Below are positions 25,401 through 39,880 of a stretch of 64,000 nucleotides of DNA, piece after piece. How positions within the stretch are numbered: the stretch's first letter is position 1; every line of letters starts with the position of its first letter. Below the pieces are notes generated by a model. That model was not told where the DNA came from and made no database searches. It worked only from the letters and a program-made list of their open reading frames with translations. Source of the DNA: Phaenicophaeus curvirostris (taxonomy: Eukaryota; Chordata; Aves; Cuculiformes; Cuculidae); the NCBI RefSeq assembly GCF_032191515.1, contig NC_091396.1, forward strand, positions 8,837,885-8,901,884. The letters run 5' to 3'. The position numbers and the translations under genes were made by a program.

Positions 25401-25469
25401 ATCACAGAATCACAGAATCACAGAATAACCAGGTTGGAAGAGACCCACCGGATCACCGAGTCCAACTTT
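25401..25469 (-). mobile_element. CR1 LINE 3'-end stub
   Basis: Read on the minus strand it ends ccggtgggtctcttccaacc, then tggttattctgtg and ATTCTGTG-type octamers (three copies of atcacaga on the + strand at 25401-25424). This is the conserved CR1 3' terminus and its octamer tail. It is nearly identical over the shared part to the end of the copy at 55.6-55.9 kb, so both are of the same or a sister subfamily. Only about 70 bases of the element are present: extreme 5' truncation. Confidence 0.9.
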
Positions 25470-28400
25470 TGAAAATAAGTGCATTTTAACTAATCACCTC
25501 TTTGGATTTTTTGAAAGGTTTAATCTCCTTTTATTTCCAATGAAAGCTTTTAGGAATATCAGTTGTGTCAAAAGAAAAATGGAAGCCATAGTACAGACTT
25601 TCAGAATCAGAGATTACTTGATTTTAAATCTAGCATCCAAACCTATCTACATTGTCTTGTATGAAGTCTGGAGCCAAGATTATTATAAAGAAGCCAGGTA
25701 TTTTCTGGTCGTAATTTAGATAAGATTGGACTTTTCTGACATTAGCCATTTTTATCAGATTTTGGCTCCAGATGAAAGAAACCTTGCAGGTACAATCATG
25801 CAGCCAAATGACTAACTGCCACCCTTTGCGCCTGTTAATTATTTCTGGCCACAGCATTCTGTGCATAATGAAGCACGGACACAATATGATGGCTTTGCTC
25901 TCTCCTTTCCCCTCCACCCTCCCACCCTTATTTTTTTTAATTTGGCTTCTAGGTCAACATTGTGAGAAATCAACACTCACTTTGCTGAAAGTCAAGGAAT
26001 AACGAACCTTGAACACCTTAGGTTGTTTTGTATAGGCACTCAGTATTTGCAGCTCTGAATGACAATTTAGCTAAAAACATAAGAACAACACAATCACAGA
26101 CTGCTTCAAAATTAATCACTTCAAAATCCCAGGAACTATTAAACAAATATGGATGAGGTGTTTGGGGTAGGTTGGTTGGGGAAGGAGTCTCATCCCTGGG
26201 AAAAGTCACAAACTCCTTATCCCAAGCCATTGTATTTTATTTTATTTTCAACTTCTTCCTACTTGTCATGGGACAGAGGTACTGAAATCTTTCTATGGTA
26301 TCACATTAATATAAAATCATTTGGCTTTTTTCTCTTGTGATAGTGAAGTGTAGTCACGTTAGCACATTTCATTGTAAGTTAGTAAAAAAGAACGTTAATA
26401 TGACCTGATACTAATCTACCATGACAGAAAATTCCTAATACGATAAAACTTTCATATCATATTAGTAGAAAAAAGTCAGTTCCTGCCTGTTCCAGGTCAC
26501 TTTCGATGTTGCCTTTGAGCATAAAGTAATGGCAAGCATTTGTCTGTCTGCAAAGAGAGTCCCTACTTCAATGGCAAAATAAAATTATATTCAAATGTGC
26601 TTTTTTTTTTTCCTTTTTCCTATGTGTAACTTAGCCCATTACAGAAGAGTCCTCAAAGCCATCATATCAATTAGCCTTCATTTCTAAGCTTCACCTCTGA
26701 GTTACTCAGAGTGCTTCTTATAATGAAGAGCAATCACAGTTTAAATGGTTGTTTCTTTATATTAGAATTAAAGCAGCTGCAGAAATAAATATTCAGTCCA
26801 ACATGATTTCTCTCCTTATTTTCACGACCAGCCTTTGACAGGAAACAGTCAACTGTGTGCAGCACATTCGGCGAGTCCTTCAAAGCAAAAGCCAGGTAGA
26901 AAAATACTGTTATTTTTTTCCTGCAAGAACTCAGTAGGGGTCTGGATGAAGCAGAACCAGCTCACAGCTGGCTCCAGAACAGAATGCAACTGCCTCTCAA
27001 TGGGGCAGCTCAAAGAGGTTTTGTGGGCCAGCACCTATACAAGCTTGTTTGAACATTACCATCACTTCAAGTTGTCTATATTGTACTACTGCTTACAAAA
27101 GCTTAAAGTCTGATCCCATGTTTGGCACCTTGGGGATTCCTTTGCTTGTTTGGACCAGGATTTGATAAGCAACCACCCTTTCTGTAACACCAAAGTGGTA
27201 AATCTAATCTACAATACATAAATAAGATTATCAGATATCATCTAAATAACATATCACTTTTAAACATGAAAGTGCTTCCCAGGACTAGTTGGGCATTTCC
27301 CAGAAACAGATGAAAGATTTGAAAGAAACACCACCAGTTTACTACAAAGCTTTGAAAAATCTCTGGTCAAGCTGATCCTAAATGATAATTGAATTTATTT
27401 ATTTTGTCCCAGTTCTGTCACCTGGTGTAAACTAGAGGAGCTCAATTTAAATTCAGATCTCAATGCCAATTTCTAACAAACTAATGTCAAGTTGTCTTGT
27501 TCTAGTCACTTTTTCATTTCACTCTCATTACCCTAGGCTGTCAGAACAGTGGTACTATTAAGTAATACCAAGAGCTACAAACACTGGGTTTCCTTACACA
27601 AGGCTGCATAATTCACAAGTTCAAGTTAGTATTAAAAAGAACATAATTTTTCAACATAAAGATTTAATTTCATTAATGGAAATACATCCAAACAAAACCA
27701 ACAAAAAGCATCTACTCATTTTACCTTTCCTCCAGATTATGAAAGGAGCATTGAGTTCGATTTAAACTGCCGTGGAACAGCATGGAAGAAAAATAATGCA
27801 ATGGAGCACTTTAGCCTAGAGACTATCCCACAAGTCAAACAGGGTAATACTTAATTCAGTTTGTTTTTTAACTCTGCTTATTGGATACACTTCTGCATTG
27901 AAGACACTAAAAAAAGTCCCAAAACTTTTAGGAAACTTCTCTGCTGTACCATAAGAGTGGGGGGGGGGAAAGTGGTTCTGATGGGGAACAGCCAGGTTAC
28001 TACAAGCAAAAAAAGAGCAATTTTCAGTTATATTTTGCCTGTGAAACATTACAAGTGCAAAATGTAATTACCTTAATGCTATTTTTGATATCATATCAAT
28101 AAATTACACTGAGTCCCTACTGTGACACTTATATCAGGGTAAGAATTATCCTGTTGTGAGTGTCGATCCCAGGGGAAAATGAAGCAGCATAAATGGCTGT
28201 GATTCTTGAGCAATTAGCTGCTCCAAGCCTGCAGACACTCTTATTTAAAAGATACTTATGGAATGTTTAACCTGTAAACATCTTGAACATTTACCTCCTA
28301 TTTGTTTTTTCAGTAATTAAGCCTCCAGGGGATCATCCTATGTAGCAAGCATTTCTTCCTTATTTTGCCACCCATTTTTCTTTTTAATCATGAGAAAATC

Positions 28401-31400
28401 CCTTTCTGCTATTAAGATACACACCGTGAAATTTGGAATTGTTTGTAATAACTATGTCTTTCCATTAGTACTAATACCCTAATGCCACAGGACAACCATA
28501 TAATGTGCTGAAGGATTATATAACTTCACGTCGAGCAAAAAGAAATTACAAGTTTCAATCACCTTTGGGAGTCAGTTTTTTGGATTTCAAAGTTTTTTAA
28601 GAATTATTGAGGGAAGAGATAAATATTGATCATTACAACTTAATTCAGATCTTAAGCATTCAGCAGCAAGAGGAAAGAGACAGAATATTAGTGCAACAGT
28701 ACCATTCTGACATCGAATTATTCAATAATATCCATATCCCTACTAAAGTTTATAAGCTTATACGCTGTAATCAAAACTCTGGATGAAAGTAGATGTATTT
28801 TTCCATTAATCTGTAGAAGAGATAAAAGCTAGCCAGCCCCATAACTGAAAGTAAAAGCACATATTAAAATGCACCTTAAAATTAAAAGCGTGCAATTTCA
28901 AAATCATTTTTACCTCTAAGAACAAATGGGAAGATGAATGCTTTTGAAAAAGAAAACAGAAATCTCTATTCTAGGCATAAGCAATATTTTTGTAACATTG
29001 ATTCACAGACAAAATACAACTGCATAAACTCATCAGCTTATAATTAGGTACTCCAAAAAAAACCATAAATGAAGTCTTTCTCCTTGTAAAAAGAAAAAAA
29101 TCAGTTTCATGACACAAAATAGCAGTTCAACATCTCCAAATTCCAGATATAGTATAATTCTGCTAAAAGTCATTCTTTTAAACTAAGCCAAATTACAATT
29201 GTTACCACAAACTTCCATCGTTTTAATGCACCACTGAAGCAAACTGAAGGCACATGCTTTGGTAAACATGGAAATTATTGTTTTATTAAATGCTTTATAT
29301 GACACATACAAGACTCAATGCTATCTGTATACATGCTAAAGTATTCTATCATGGCTTTTTACCACGATTTCCTTCCTTGCTGTACCATTGCCATACCACT
29401 ATGCTTTCCTTCTATACTTTCCTCCTGGCTAATAACTGCTGTGTTTTCTTATATAATTAACTCTACGGCTGTTTGAAAACAGCAACAAAAAGGCTTTCTT
29501 TACAGTAGATGAAGGGCTGGTAAATGCAATAAGCTCTGTTCAGCTCTTGGGAGTTTTAAACCCAGGCATTGGGCTGTTCTTATTATTAACTGCACGTGTG
29601 TAACCACAGCTGCTGCAAAGCTCCATGCAGCTTGTGTGAAGCACACTATAGAAGGACAAAGCTGCCTTGCACAATGTTGGTGAACACTGAGTATACAAAA
29701 CTACTTTTTTTTCCGCTTAGTAGAACACAGGTACTGTTGAAAGCACAAAGTATTTGAAAACAGCAAAAATACAAAATTATGCACAATTGTGACATCTGTT
29801 GAAGCATTCCTGCATTCATTCTTACCCTTGCCAACCGCATCAAAATCTCATGGGTCCTATATAATACAATAAGAAGTTGTAAGGCATAACAGGTTCTTCT
29901 CTACCAAGACAACCATGAAAACATGTATAGCTTTCACCGCACTATAGTTTTCCACTAAGTATATAAAAGGGTTCACATTAATTCCTTCATATGAATTCTG
30001 ACACGCTGGCAATAAAATATAGGTTCAAATTCTCATTTAATGATCAGCAGAGCTAACGTAGCCTACACTGACAGAGGAAAAAGGATGATTAAGTGAAAAA
30101 TGACTCATCATAATGTAATCCTCTGAAACAGTGCATGCCTGCAAATATCAATAATACTGCCAATTACCTTTAATGTGTTAATGAGTTGTGCAAGGCCATG
30201 TTTAATATCCACTCGAGAAGAATAGGTAATGACAAATACCACAGAACTATCGAAACATCAACCCTATATAATAAAAAACACTGAAGCATATTACAAATAT
30301 ATGTAAAATAGGTATATCTTCCTTGCAGTTTAAATTGCTGGAAAGCATCTGTGATGAAGACACAAACATTAACTCTCTTAAATTAGAAAGAAAAAAGACG
30401 CATCCCACATGCATTTTCTACATCTCCTACATAGATGAAGACTCTTCCCTCACACCGAACAAGGGACAATCGAGAAATAGTGTGCTCTTCCTGATCACTA
30501 AGACAATGCTCCTCATGTTTAATCTGCATTAATAAGATCTGTGACAATTCTGAAATTAAACTCCCTATTAAACAAACATAAAATTAAAATAATACAATTG
30601 CAGAAACATATAAAGAAAAAAATAATTAGGATGCAGCAGAAAACAGCTGGATTTTGGCTGACAAGATATTAGAGGGCAATGTCTTTATTTCCTCATAATT
30701 AGCGCTAAGTGCTACACAGAAAGAAGATTTTTTTGGACAGAATGTATCTGGTCTTTCTCTTGCTGCTTGGTGTTTCCTTTCTGTGTATTCACCCCATTAT
30801 CTTCCATTATGCTTTTCTGCTATAGAATCTGTTTTTAGATGAGATCAAAATTAAAAGAGGGAAAACGCAATCTTCAATTTAACTACCACCAATGTAAATG
30901 TAAAAACTGCAGTAGATGGAAACAACGCCAACAGCAGGAGAACTGGTCCAATCTTTAAAATTTGTTGTAAGGCAGAATATAGTTTAAAAAATAAGGACAA
31001 AGTTGAGACATCCGGACATCCCTTTGTCTGGCACTCAAATCTTTCATTCTCATTTTCTTACTTTTGAAAATGATGCAGGCAGTATTTCTTACACAAAATA
31101 TTTTGATGTAGTCACTCTCCCAGGCCAGCCAAACTTGCTGCCTTTACAGAAAGCCTTATAAACAAATAGAGATTTTTTTTTTCCTTTAGGGAGTTGTGCA
31201 AGTGTAAATACAATGAAGATTTTCTGTAGTTAGTTGTAATGAACTTTGCAAACTAGGAGGACATTCAAATTAAAAAGGGGAAAGTCTTGTAAAAACAAAA
31301 TACTTTTGAATACCTCATAATACTCCTTTTTATGATAGAATGCACTTGAAAACAAGATCATTAAGCAGCGCTAAAAGTACCATTATCATTTTAGCAGTAA

Positions 31401-34400
31401 CAAAGATACATATTAAAAGAAAACAAAACATTTTGTAGCAATCTGTAATATGCATAGATCTAAACTAAAACTTAAAATTACCTTGACTAAATAATGCTCC
31501 CTTTGTCCATAACACACATTCTTAATAAATATAGAGAAGAAAAAGCATTCATGCAAAATGCTAAGATGACGTTAAAAATAGCTTTAAAAAAGAAGTCATA
31601 TAAAGGAACTGCAGTGGAGGGTGATTTAGGAAAAAAAAAGAATTCATTTCTATATGAAGCTGCGTATAAATATTTATCAGATGCATAAATATCTAAAGAT
31701 ATTAAGAAAAATAATGAAATATTATTCTTTCATCGTCATATGCTTCTTCCAAATACATGCTGGGATAATGCTTCAACTATAATAAAACTGCTCATTATCT
31801 GGAGATGCAGTAACAGGAGAGCAAACATCATTTATATTGCTGAGAACAATTCTACGAAGGCAGCAAAAGACTACAGGAACAGAGGTTCTTTTTTGATATT
31901 TGATGTTTATGTAGGTTGATCGAAATGGAATGATTAAAAGAATTTAATTAGAAACTGCACAAGGAGTTATTTGCAAAAGAATAACATATCTATTTGTTCA
32001 AACTCACAATACCCAGAACAAAAACACTTTAGAGGCAGAAGGAAGGGAAATCAGGAGAGGATATTTGCGCTCTTCTACAGCTGACAAGAACATGTTTGAT
32101 CTGTGTGTGTCATAGGGGCCGAGTGTTGGAGGTCCTGTGCGAGGTGTACTGCTGTCTAATTCTCATTAGTAATCTGGTGATCCTAGTACAATTGCTCTGT
32201 TTCCACAACTCCATACATGCATGTTGTCTGCAATAGCTCCCATCTATAAGCCGTACTCCAGGCTATTAATGTCCATCTAATGCTAAAACAGTACTGGTCT
32301 CATTCCTACAGAAGACAATGAATGTAATTTCTCAAGCTATGTGGATTTCTTTTTCTGCAAAGAAGACTTAAAATGTACATGTGCATGATAGCAAAAAAAC
32401 CCTGTTTTATAATAGCGCTTTCTTCCATTTAAAGGCTGATATAGGTTTTCTATTGCCTACAGTTGTGTTACACTATACTGAGAAAGTACTATTTTCACTA
32501 AGCAATGAGGATAAGAGCAGCAAGATGTGAAGAAATTTACTTGAGAAGAGCTGGTAGCTGGTCTGAGCTGAAAGCTCAGGAATTCCTGGATGCTGCTACT
32601 GCACTTCTCTCCATAACCTGGTGCTGCCTTTGCTGTAATAATCTCCCAGCAGCATTTGTATAAATAATTTGCACTGCTGTTGCATCCAAAGAGCCCAGTC
32701 AGGCCTGCTGCATCAGTTAATGTACATACACAAAAAGAAAATTAATATTAGCATCAAGACTATCTCACATGCTAAAATAATATTTTTTAAAAATTAAAAA
32801 AATAACAAAGTGAGAGAAAGAGCAGTGAACTGAACTGCAAAATAAGCAGTGCATGACAAATGTGTCCATTACCTTGACTATTTGATACAACACAGAGTAC
32901 AATAGACGCTTTCTACTATTACTTCAGACAATCATGCCAAAGTTCTTCCTTTTCATTTGTGTTTTTTTTCTGCAAAGTAATTTCAACTTTGTCACATTCA
33001 AAGTTATAGGATTAAAACCATTTGAGTATTCTGCTTTATACCAGATAATATTTTTCTTGTCTCCTGGCATTGCCATTCTTTTTGGTTTGTTTTCAGAAAT
33101 TTTCATTAGAAGAACTTAATTTTTATGACTGAACGTTTTTATATATCCACATCAACTTGTGAGATTAATGTTCATAAAGCATTCTACATATTTTTTTTCA
33201 GATATATTAGCATTGTTTGTCAGTCAGGACCACTATAATGTTTTGCTTTTGAACTCCCACATGTTCATGCTGAAAATTAAAGACAGATTTGCATTATGTA
33301 AGGCAGGTAAACAGCATTTTCTACTGACAGCAGAACTACAGCTAGCATCTGTGAGTATTCACATCATGGAAGCATGAAAGTCCTCCAGGTTATCATTCTA
33401 CAAAAGGAATATATCTGTGATACGGGGTGTTGGCTCCCACAGCTGCCCTCCTGGCTAGGCAGCCCCCAAGAAAGAGCACTTCCAAGTCACTCCCCGATTA
33501 TTAGAATGTTATATATTGAGTTTGTTAATTACATTTTGTTGCAATTGAAATTGCAAATGAAACACTAGGAAATTGGTCAGTTGTCCAGTTAGACACCATT
33601 TAAGAATGGAAGCAATGACTGAAGATGGGATAACAGAAGCAGGTGTCCTGACACTGAAACCAGATTCTTCTCCGTTCAGAGGTGGTGAACTAAGCTTATG
33701 GGAGGTTTGAGTGAATGGTGCAGGCACCGACTTTACAGTTTGGAAAACTATCACTTCTGAGTTTCTCTGTGATGAGGTAGGTCTTTAAAGAGCAGGAGGA
33801 ACACCTGCCTCCAACACCCTGTAACTGAGATACAGCAAACACAAAGGTAATGGAAGATAAAAAAATGAAAAAACAGTGACCAAGCATTACAGTTGTGCTA
33901 TGAACTTGGAAATCTCTAGCAGCATTACAGAAGTGGGAGCCAGGACTTACACATTAACAAGGAAGAAGCAAGTACTGAAACAGAGAATAAAGCAGGTTAC
34001 AGACATTGGTCTAAAGAAAAATGTGTATTGCTGATGGTTTAATAAAAATTGGTAGCTAACTCTTCATTGAGCCCCAAATTATTCACATTCAAGCTAAAAG
34101 GAGTATAGCAACTAATAGATTCATTTTAAGAATCTACTGCATTTTCTGGCAGCAAAACATTAAAAAAAAATTCTACCTAGAAAAACAAACTTTTTTTACT
34201 TCTCCCGCGTCTTCATGCAACAGGGAGCTGCCCAAAGATAAAGATCTAGAATATTTAGGCATTGCCAGTTTTCTTACGTAAAAACCAAACTTGTGACTCA
34301 AAAGAAAAATACATCATTTAAGAGGTCTTGCTGTCATTTTTGGCATGGACCTGAAAGAATTAAAATATAATGATAAGACCACAGCCAGATCCAAGCATTC

Positions 34401-37400
34401 GAATCTAACCTGAGACTCAGCTCCTGTTTTCTCCATATCGCACACTTTGCTCTGCCAGAGCTAGGAAGGGGGAGGACTACACAAAAAGCTCCAAGTCTGC
34501 CTCTCACACGCACCCAGGACCAACTTCCTCAGCTGTATAGCTCAGCCCAGAACTGACAGATATTCTGACGTGAACAGGACAGAGTTCACTGAGCAAAATT
34601 CTGCCTGGCAATGTCCGTTGTCAGGCTTCATTCTGCATTCGCCTCTTTCTGGGACATTTAGGAGTTGCAGGGAATTCCCATCGGCAACAGCTGGGGAGAA
34701 GCTCTTCCTCCTGACACCCTGAGGAACAGGGGCCAAATTGGCTGCATTTCATAGCTGAAAAAAGAAACAGCCCTTAGAGCAGATGGCAGGCAGCAGAGAG
34801 TGGTGTTGGAAACAATCTTTCAAGGCAATTCAATCCAAAAATCACAATTCCACACAGCTTTCAAGTGAGACCCCAGCTCCCTGAAAACTCCCTGACATCC
34901 TAGCATAGAAAATTTTGATCCTTAAAAAAATAATGGTAAAGACAACATCTATTGGTATTAAAAGCAAAGGTACCTCAGAGTAGTACTTGTGTACCACCAG
35001 CAGAGACGCAATAGAAAGAGACAACCACAACACCAACACATTTTTCCCCTGAACGCAGATATCGGAAGTAGCAGACAGCCTGATCTTCTGCAATGATATG
35101 AAACTTGTAGCAAAAACGCATTCATTGAGATGCCTCTGAGGCAGCACATTTTGCCACATGACTGGAAGTCTCCTCTCCTCCTTGCCGGCCATAACTCACT
35201 CTAGATTACAACATTTTGTGTCAAACAGTATATGCAGTAACATAACTACAAAGATAGATACTAAACTGATTACTTTGACACCATGCTAAACTGGCTTATT
35301 TAGATTTAGAGTAGAAACTAATGGTATTCAAAGAATCTATTACGCAGTTTTAGTCAACAGAGATCATGATGCTGTTATCTGCTAAATATCATCATCATCA
35401 TCAAAGTGCCCCCTTGCCCATTCTGCCAATTAAAATCACCCCAAAAGTACAACATCAAAAAGATTATGTTTTCTTTAAGTTGACCTTTAAAACTGAAGTT
35501 TACAATGCCCTCGTAAGAACTTAATATCTTCATTTACATAATTTTCTTCTAAATTACAAGTCATGTTTTATCAGGACAGAGTAAGCCAAAGGACATGAGG
35601 CTATGAGCCAGCAGCAAAATATTCAAAACCCAATGGGCTAAAAGGTTTTCATGGACAGGTTCTACAATGCAAGAAAAATTTAAAAAGCCATCTGCTCTTG
35701 AGTTACACATGCCTTCTTTCTTCAGGGTATGCCAATCATCCTCTGATCCTTCTCCAGATTTTCAACAAATATCCAAATAAGGCAGAAAATAAAAGTTAAC
35801 AAATGATTGTTTATAGCTATCTGGAATGATATGGCAGCACAACTTCTTGAAATAAGAAATGTTATTTCCTTCATTTGCTGCATGGAAGAACATCTGAACT
35901 GAAAGTTGTTGAGTCCACTTCTAGCCCCAGCAGCATCACGGAAAATTAACATCAATCCAGAAGGAACAGAATGATGACCACTGGATTCAAAGTGTTCTGG
36001 CTAGACAAAAATCTCCCTCAACGAATATTAACACCCAGCATCCATCAAATAGATTATTGTTCCTTGACAAATGTGTGAAAACACAGAATGAGGACCCAGA
36101 ATAGTCCAAATCCAGGGAATATTTCATGCGTTAAAACAAGTTTGTAGACGTTTCTTGGAAGGAATGATAGCAGCTGAAGATCTGTATGCCAGCATCTTGA
36201 CACATTTTCAAGACCACATGCCAGATTTCCAGTAACTTAAAAGTATACCTCTGATGGGAAGTACTTTTAAAGTCCTTATGCAGAAGATACGAGGCTGCTT
36301 TTATATCATCTGTGATGCCACTTTCTCTCATGTAGAACAACTTTTTACAAAAGCTGAATAGAAATGAGAGCATGTTTGACATCCCTCCCAAAACACATTA
36401 CATAATATGCTAGGAATAGAGATGTTTCTCCTCTCCATATTAACTAACCCATGATTAAAAGAATATACACAGCTATTACAATTTGTATATATTCAGCTTC
36501 TGAGGCAGACAAGGTCCTGCTGCTAGCAGACCGTGTACACCTAATAAAACATATACATGACTTCTTAGCAAGGACATACACTAGGAAGATGCAAGTTTGC
36601 TGAGCAAAACCAAGCCAGTTGCTCCAATACAAGCTCTTCAAATCAGGTTTCTACATTATGCCTGGGCTAAATTTGCATGTGATACTCCAACCCCTCACCA
36701 TCTGCCAAACTAGACACAAAAATTAGAGGACGAAAAATATTAAGATACTGTTTATACTTAATACTTCTTTCTCTTTTAAACACTATCATTCACAATAAGA
36801 ATTTAATATTTAAAAAAAAGCTTCTTTCTCCTATTCCCACTGGCTATAGCGCTCACTAAGCTATTATTATGTCAAGATTTTCTCTCTGAAATCACCTAAC
36901 CACCTGTTAAGTATTACGTTCTCATACCTTGACTAACTGCAGGCAAGAAACAACAGGTAATAGCTCACGTCCATGCCGAGCCAAGTTGACTTCTGTCAGC
37001 CAATAGCACCCATGAAGCCACTCAGCTCTCCATGCACATGCAGACTTCCCAGCGACAGCTGTCGTTCAGCATGGAAAGACCAGCAAAGACACAGTTCTAG
37101 AACCAATGACCCTTCCATGTATTATTTAAGGTGCCCCAAATCCTCAAGCTCTTTTGGCAAATGACTATCCGTGGCAATCAAATTCATTTACATCACAAAG
37201 CCACTCTGAAGAGGCTACCGACCCCCAATTTCACCTATTTAATTTGGTTAACAGATTGTGTTAGTGCAAATTTCCTATATGGATGAACTCTTACCGTATG
37301 CAAATCATGATACTGAATATAAGCTCACAGAACAAGTTTATTAATGGAAGTGGGCTGGCATCAAAGAGATGCACTAAGGAAGGAAAAAAATGATGCAAAT

Positions 37401-37739
37401 TTTTGACCTCATGTCTAGGTTATGGTGGGCAGAGCTACACAACACTAACTCCTTAAGCTCAGAAGTAAAAGATCTGTATATGTCATCTCTGCAAGTGTGG
37501 TAATCCCAATATCAAGCAGTACTATAGTAAGGGGAAAAAAGAAAGTCACTTTCTGTTTTAATATTCACCCCTGCTTATTAGGTACTTGCATCATCTGCAC
37601 AGCCATCGCACTGTATAGAATCCTCACTGTAGATACAATCACATCTGCAGATATTTTAGAAATAAGAACATTTTGTTGGTCCACTATGCTAAATCGTTCC
37701 TGCATAGTTAGTCTAACCCATTTATCAGCTTTCTGAGCA
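25470..37739. other. Intergenic, no gene recognised
   Basis: AT-rich DNA without a convincing exon or mobile element. Short runs include T11 near 26602, a G run at about 27959-27968 and (ATC)5 at 35388-35402. The inverted repeat GCTGTTT-GA-AAACAGC is at 29468-29483. The longer minus-strand open frames near 34842-35192 have hydrophobic stretches but no recognisable family and no splice or codon support. Confidence 0.7.
35388..35403. repeat. (ATC)5 microsatellite
   Basis: Five consecutive ATC units after gctaaat. Confidence 0.85.
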
Positions 37740-38000
37740 CCACCGTGAAAGCTTATCGTGTAAAAATGTCATTTGCCTTTTGTGGTGACGACTATAAATG
37801 TGAACTATGATTTTCAATAGGAAGTAGCGTTTCATAGCACGGTAAGGCCTCCTCCTCTCCTGTCACCAGCCAATGTAAACGTTAGCTGCGTCTCCTGGAG
37901 AGGTCTGCTCTATAACAAGGTACAGAAGGCAAGAAGTCATCTCTCAGCTTTCACCGTGGAGGATGCAATTACAATAGCCCTGCCTCTGGCTCATCTGCCC
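37740..38000. promoter_or_regulatory. Candidate non-coding regulatory element
   Basis: More CpG-containing and less AT-rich than its surroundings, with a forkhead-type TGTAAACG at about 37874, a CRE-like TGACGAC, CCAAT-like ccaatg, and TAAAAATGTCATTTG. There is no open frame. Low confidence because it rests on composition and motif density alone. Confidence 0.25.
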
Positions 38001-38509
38001 AGCAGTAGATTCAATAGACCTGCTTCGCACAGATGGGGCAACATGAAATACATTTAAAAAACACTAGGAAACAGTTTACTGCAGAAAGGTAGAAATATGC
38101 TGCAACAGAGACAGTACTTGTCAGCTGTGGCCTTGCAAAGCAGACTATGACATTCTCTTCAACACAGATCTGCACATAAGAGGAAAGAATTAGGGAAAAC
38201 ATTTAATCTGTAGCTCAGACAAGAGTAACTTACGCTGCTCATTTTATAAAATTATATATATGTCATCCATCGAAGATCAGGAAATTTCACCCACATGCAT
38301 CCAAATGCACAGAAGTCAAGAACGTCCAGTATGAAAACAATCATTTTTAGCCTTAATGCTTGTAAGTCCATCTGACGAACTGGCTTTTGACCAGCCTCCC
38401 TGTAACAATAACAGGGCAGGTTAGAGCAATGTGTTGTTTAAACACAGAGCACCAAGTTAAATCAGGCACAGAGAAGATTTGCAGCCTGAGCTTTATTGAA
38501 GTATTATAA

Positions 38510-38827
38510 AAGATGAAGGAAAGATGAGGAGGAGCTCTGTATTAGAGGGTGCCGGCATAGAATGAGGAGGGAACAGTTTTAAACTAAAAGACTGGAGGTT
38601 TAGATTAGATATTAGGAAGAACATTTGTACTGTGAAGGTGGTGAGGCACTAGAACAGGTTGCCCAGAGAAGTCATGGATGCCCCATTCCCAGAGGTGTTG
38701 AAGGCCAGGTTAGATGAGGCTTTGAGCAACATGGTCTAGCGGAAGGTGTCCGTGCCCACCACAGGGAGTTGGAACTGGGTGATCTTTAAGGTCCCTTCTG
38801 ACCCAAACCATTCTATGGTGCTATGAG
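38510..38827 (+). mobile_element. CR1 LINE 3' end, older copy
   Basis: Diagnostic CR1 3' segments are present in order: gaacagttttaaactaaaag, ttagatattaggaagaac, ggtggtgaggcactag, caggttgcccagagaagtc, atgccccattcccagaggtg, ggtgatctttaaggtccctt, and the degenerate octamer tail attctatggtgctatga. 5'-truncated, as is usual for CR1. The 5' edge is approximate. Its tail and body differ from those of the 55.6 kb copy, which points to another, more decayed subfamily. Confidence 0.92.
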
Positions 38828-39211
38828 ATCTTACCAGCAGAAAGGTCCGCAGGAAGGGCTGAGCGACCTCACCTCACCTCCACCTGAAATGGGGCTGCAG
38901 CCCCTCTGCACCACACAGCAAGGTCACTCCATTTTCCTGTGCCGATCTGCCGCGTGTGTAGCCCATGCACACTGCTGCCCAGGGCTTCAGCCACCACAGG
39001 CACAACCAAATAGTCTTCTCAGATTCCAGCACCTTCTCTCCCTCCTACAGAAAGGGCAGATTGTTCATGAAAACTGTATGATGAAATCTTGACTTTTTCC
39101 AAGGATGTTAGGTGTCTGCAAATATAACTTCAGTTACAATCCAAATATTTCTGAAGTCATTAATAGAAGTGTATATTATTATACTTGAAGTGTTGAGGAT
39201 GTGCATTTTTT

Positions 39212-39292
39212 AGGGGGGTGGGGTGGGGGAAAGAAGAAATCTTGTTTGTTTGGAGGGGTTTGTTGGTTGGTTTGGTTTTTTTTTTTTAATGA
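39212..39292. repeat. G-rich then T/G-rich low-complexity tract
   Basis: G6-T-G4-T-G5 at about 39213-39229, then tttgtttggaggggtttg with GGTTGG-type units and a T12 run. Simple sequence that could form G-rich structures on the + strand. Confidence 0.7.
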
Positions 39293-39880
39293 GAAGGAAC
39301 AGCTCTACTGAGCTACAACACCCAGCTACTAATTCAGCCTGCAAAAGCCACTCTGGAGTTTTGTTTCTGTTGTTTTCTGAGTAAACAGGTAAGGTATGTG
39401 CAGGGTACCAGCCTGCCAGGGTGCTGCATTGCTCTCGCTTTCAAGGGTGAAGCAAACAGCTTAAGGAAGAAGAAAGAGCTTTGAGGATTGTGTCATACAA
39501 GCATTAATATAATGCTCGCATCAGCAGCGCTGCGGCTTTTTAATTTAAAGCATGTATTCCTTCGAGAATTACCATTATCTCATTTTTTTGCACTCTACCT
39601 CTTATCCAATTCTTTTCGGGGTGCTTAACGTGACTGTCACGGCTTCTGAAAAGCAGCAATCGCTACCCCCAGCCACTGCCAGCCCTTTAAAAAGGGCCCA
39701 GAGGGGAAAGCCGGCGCATCAATTGCTGCAGCTTTCAACGCGTCTTTTTTTTAAAAAAAAAAAGGAAGAGTTAAGTGGTATTTCGCGTGGGTTTTTTTTC
39801 CCATGCATAATTTCAGTTATTTCTCAGTAAACAGATATCCCAGGGCTCTGGCATTTCACCATAGAGATTTAATTGAAAAA

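Noticed and set aside
34780..34789. Partial CTCF-like CAGATGGCAG
   Set aside because: The preceding CC positions of the core are missing.
34842..35192. 116-aa minus-strand frame with hydrophobic stretches suggesting a membrane protein
   Set aside because: No family resemblance, no promoter or splice context, and the hydrophobicity can come from T-rich antisense codons.
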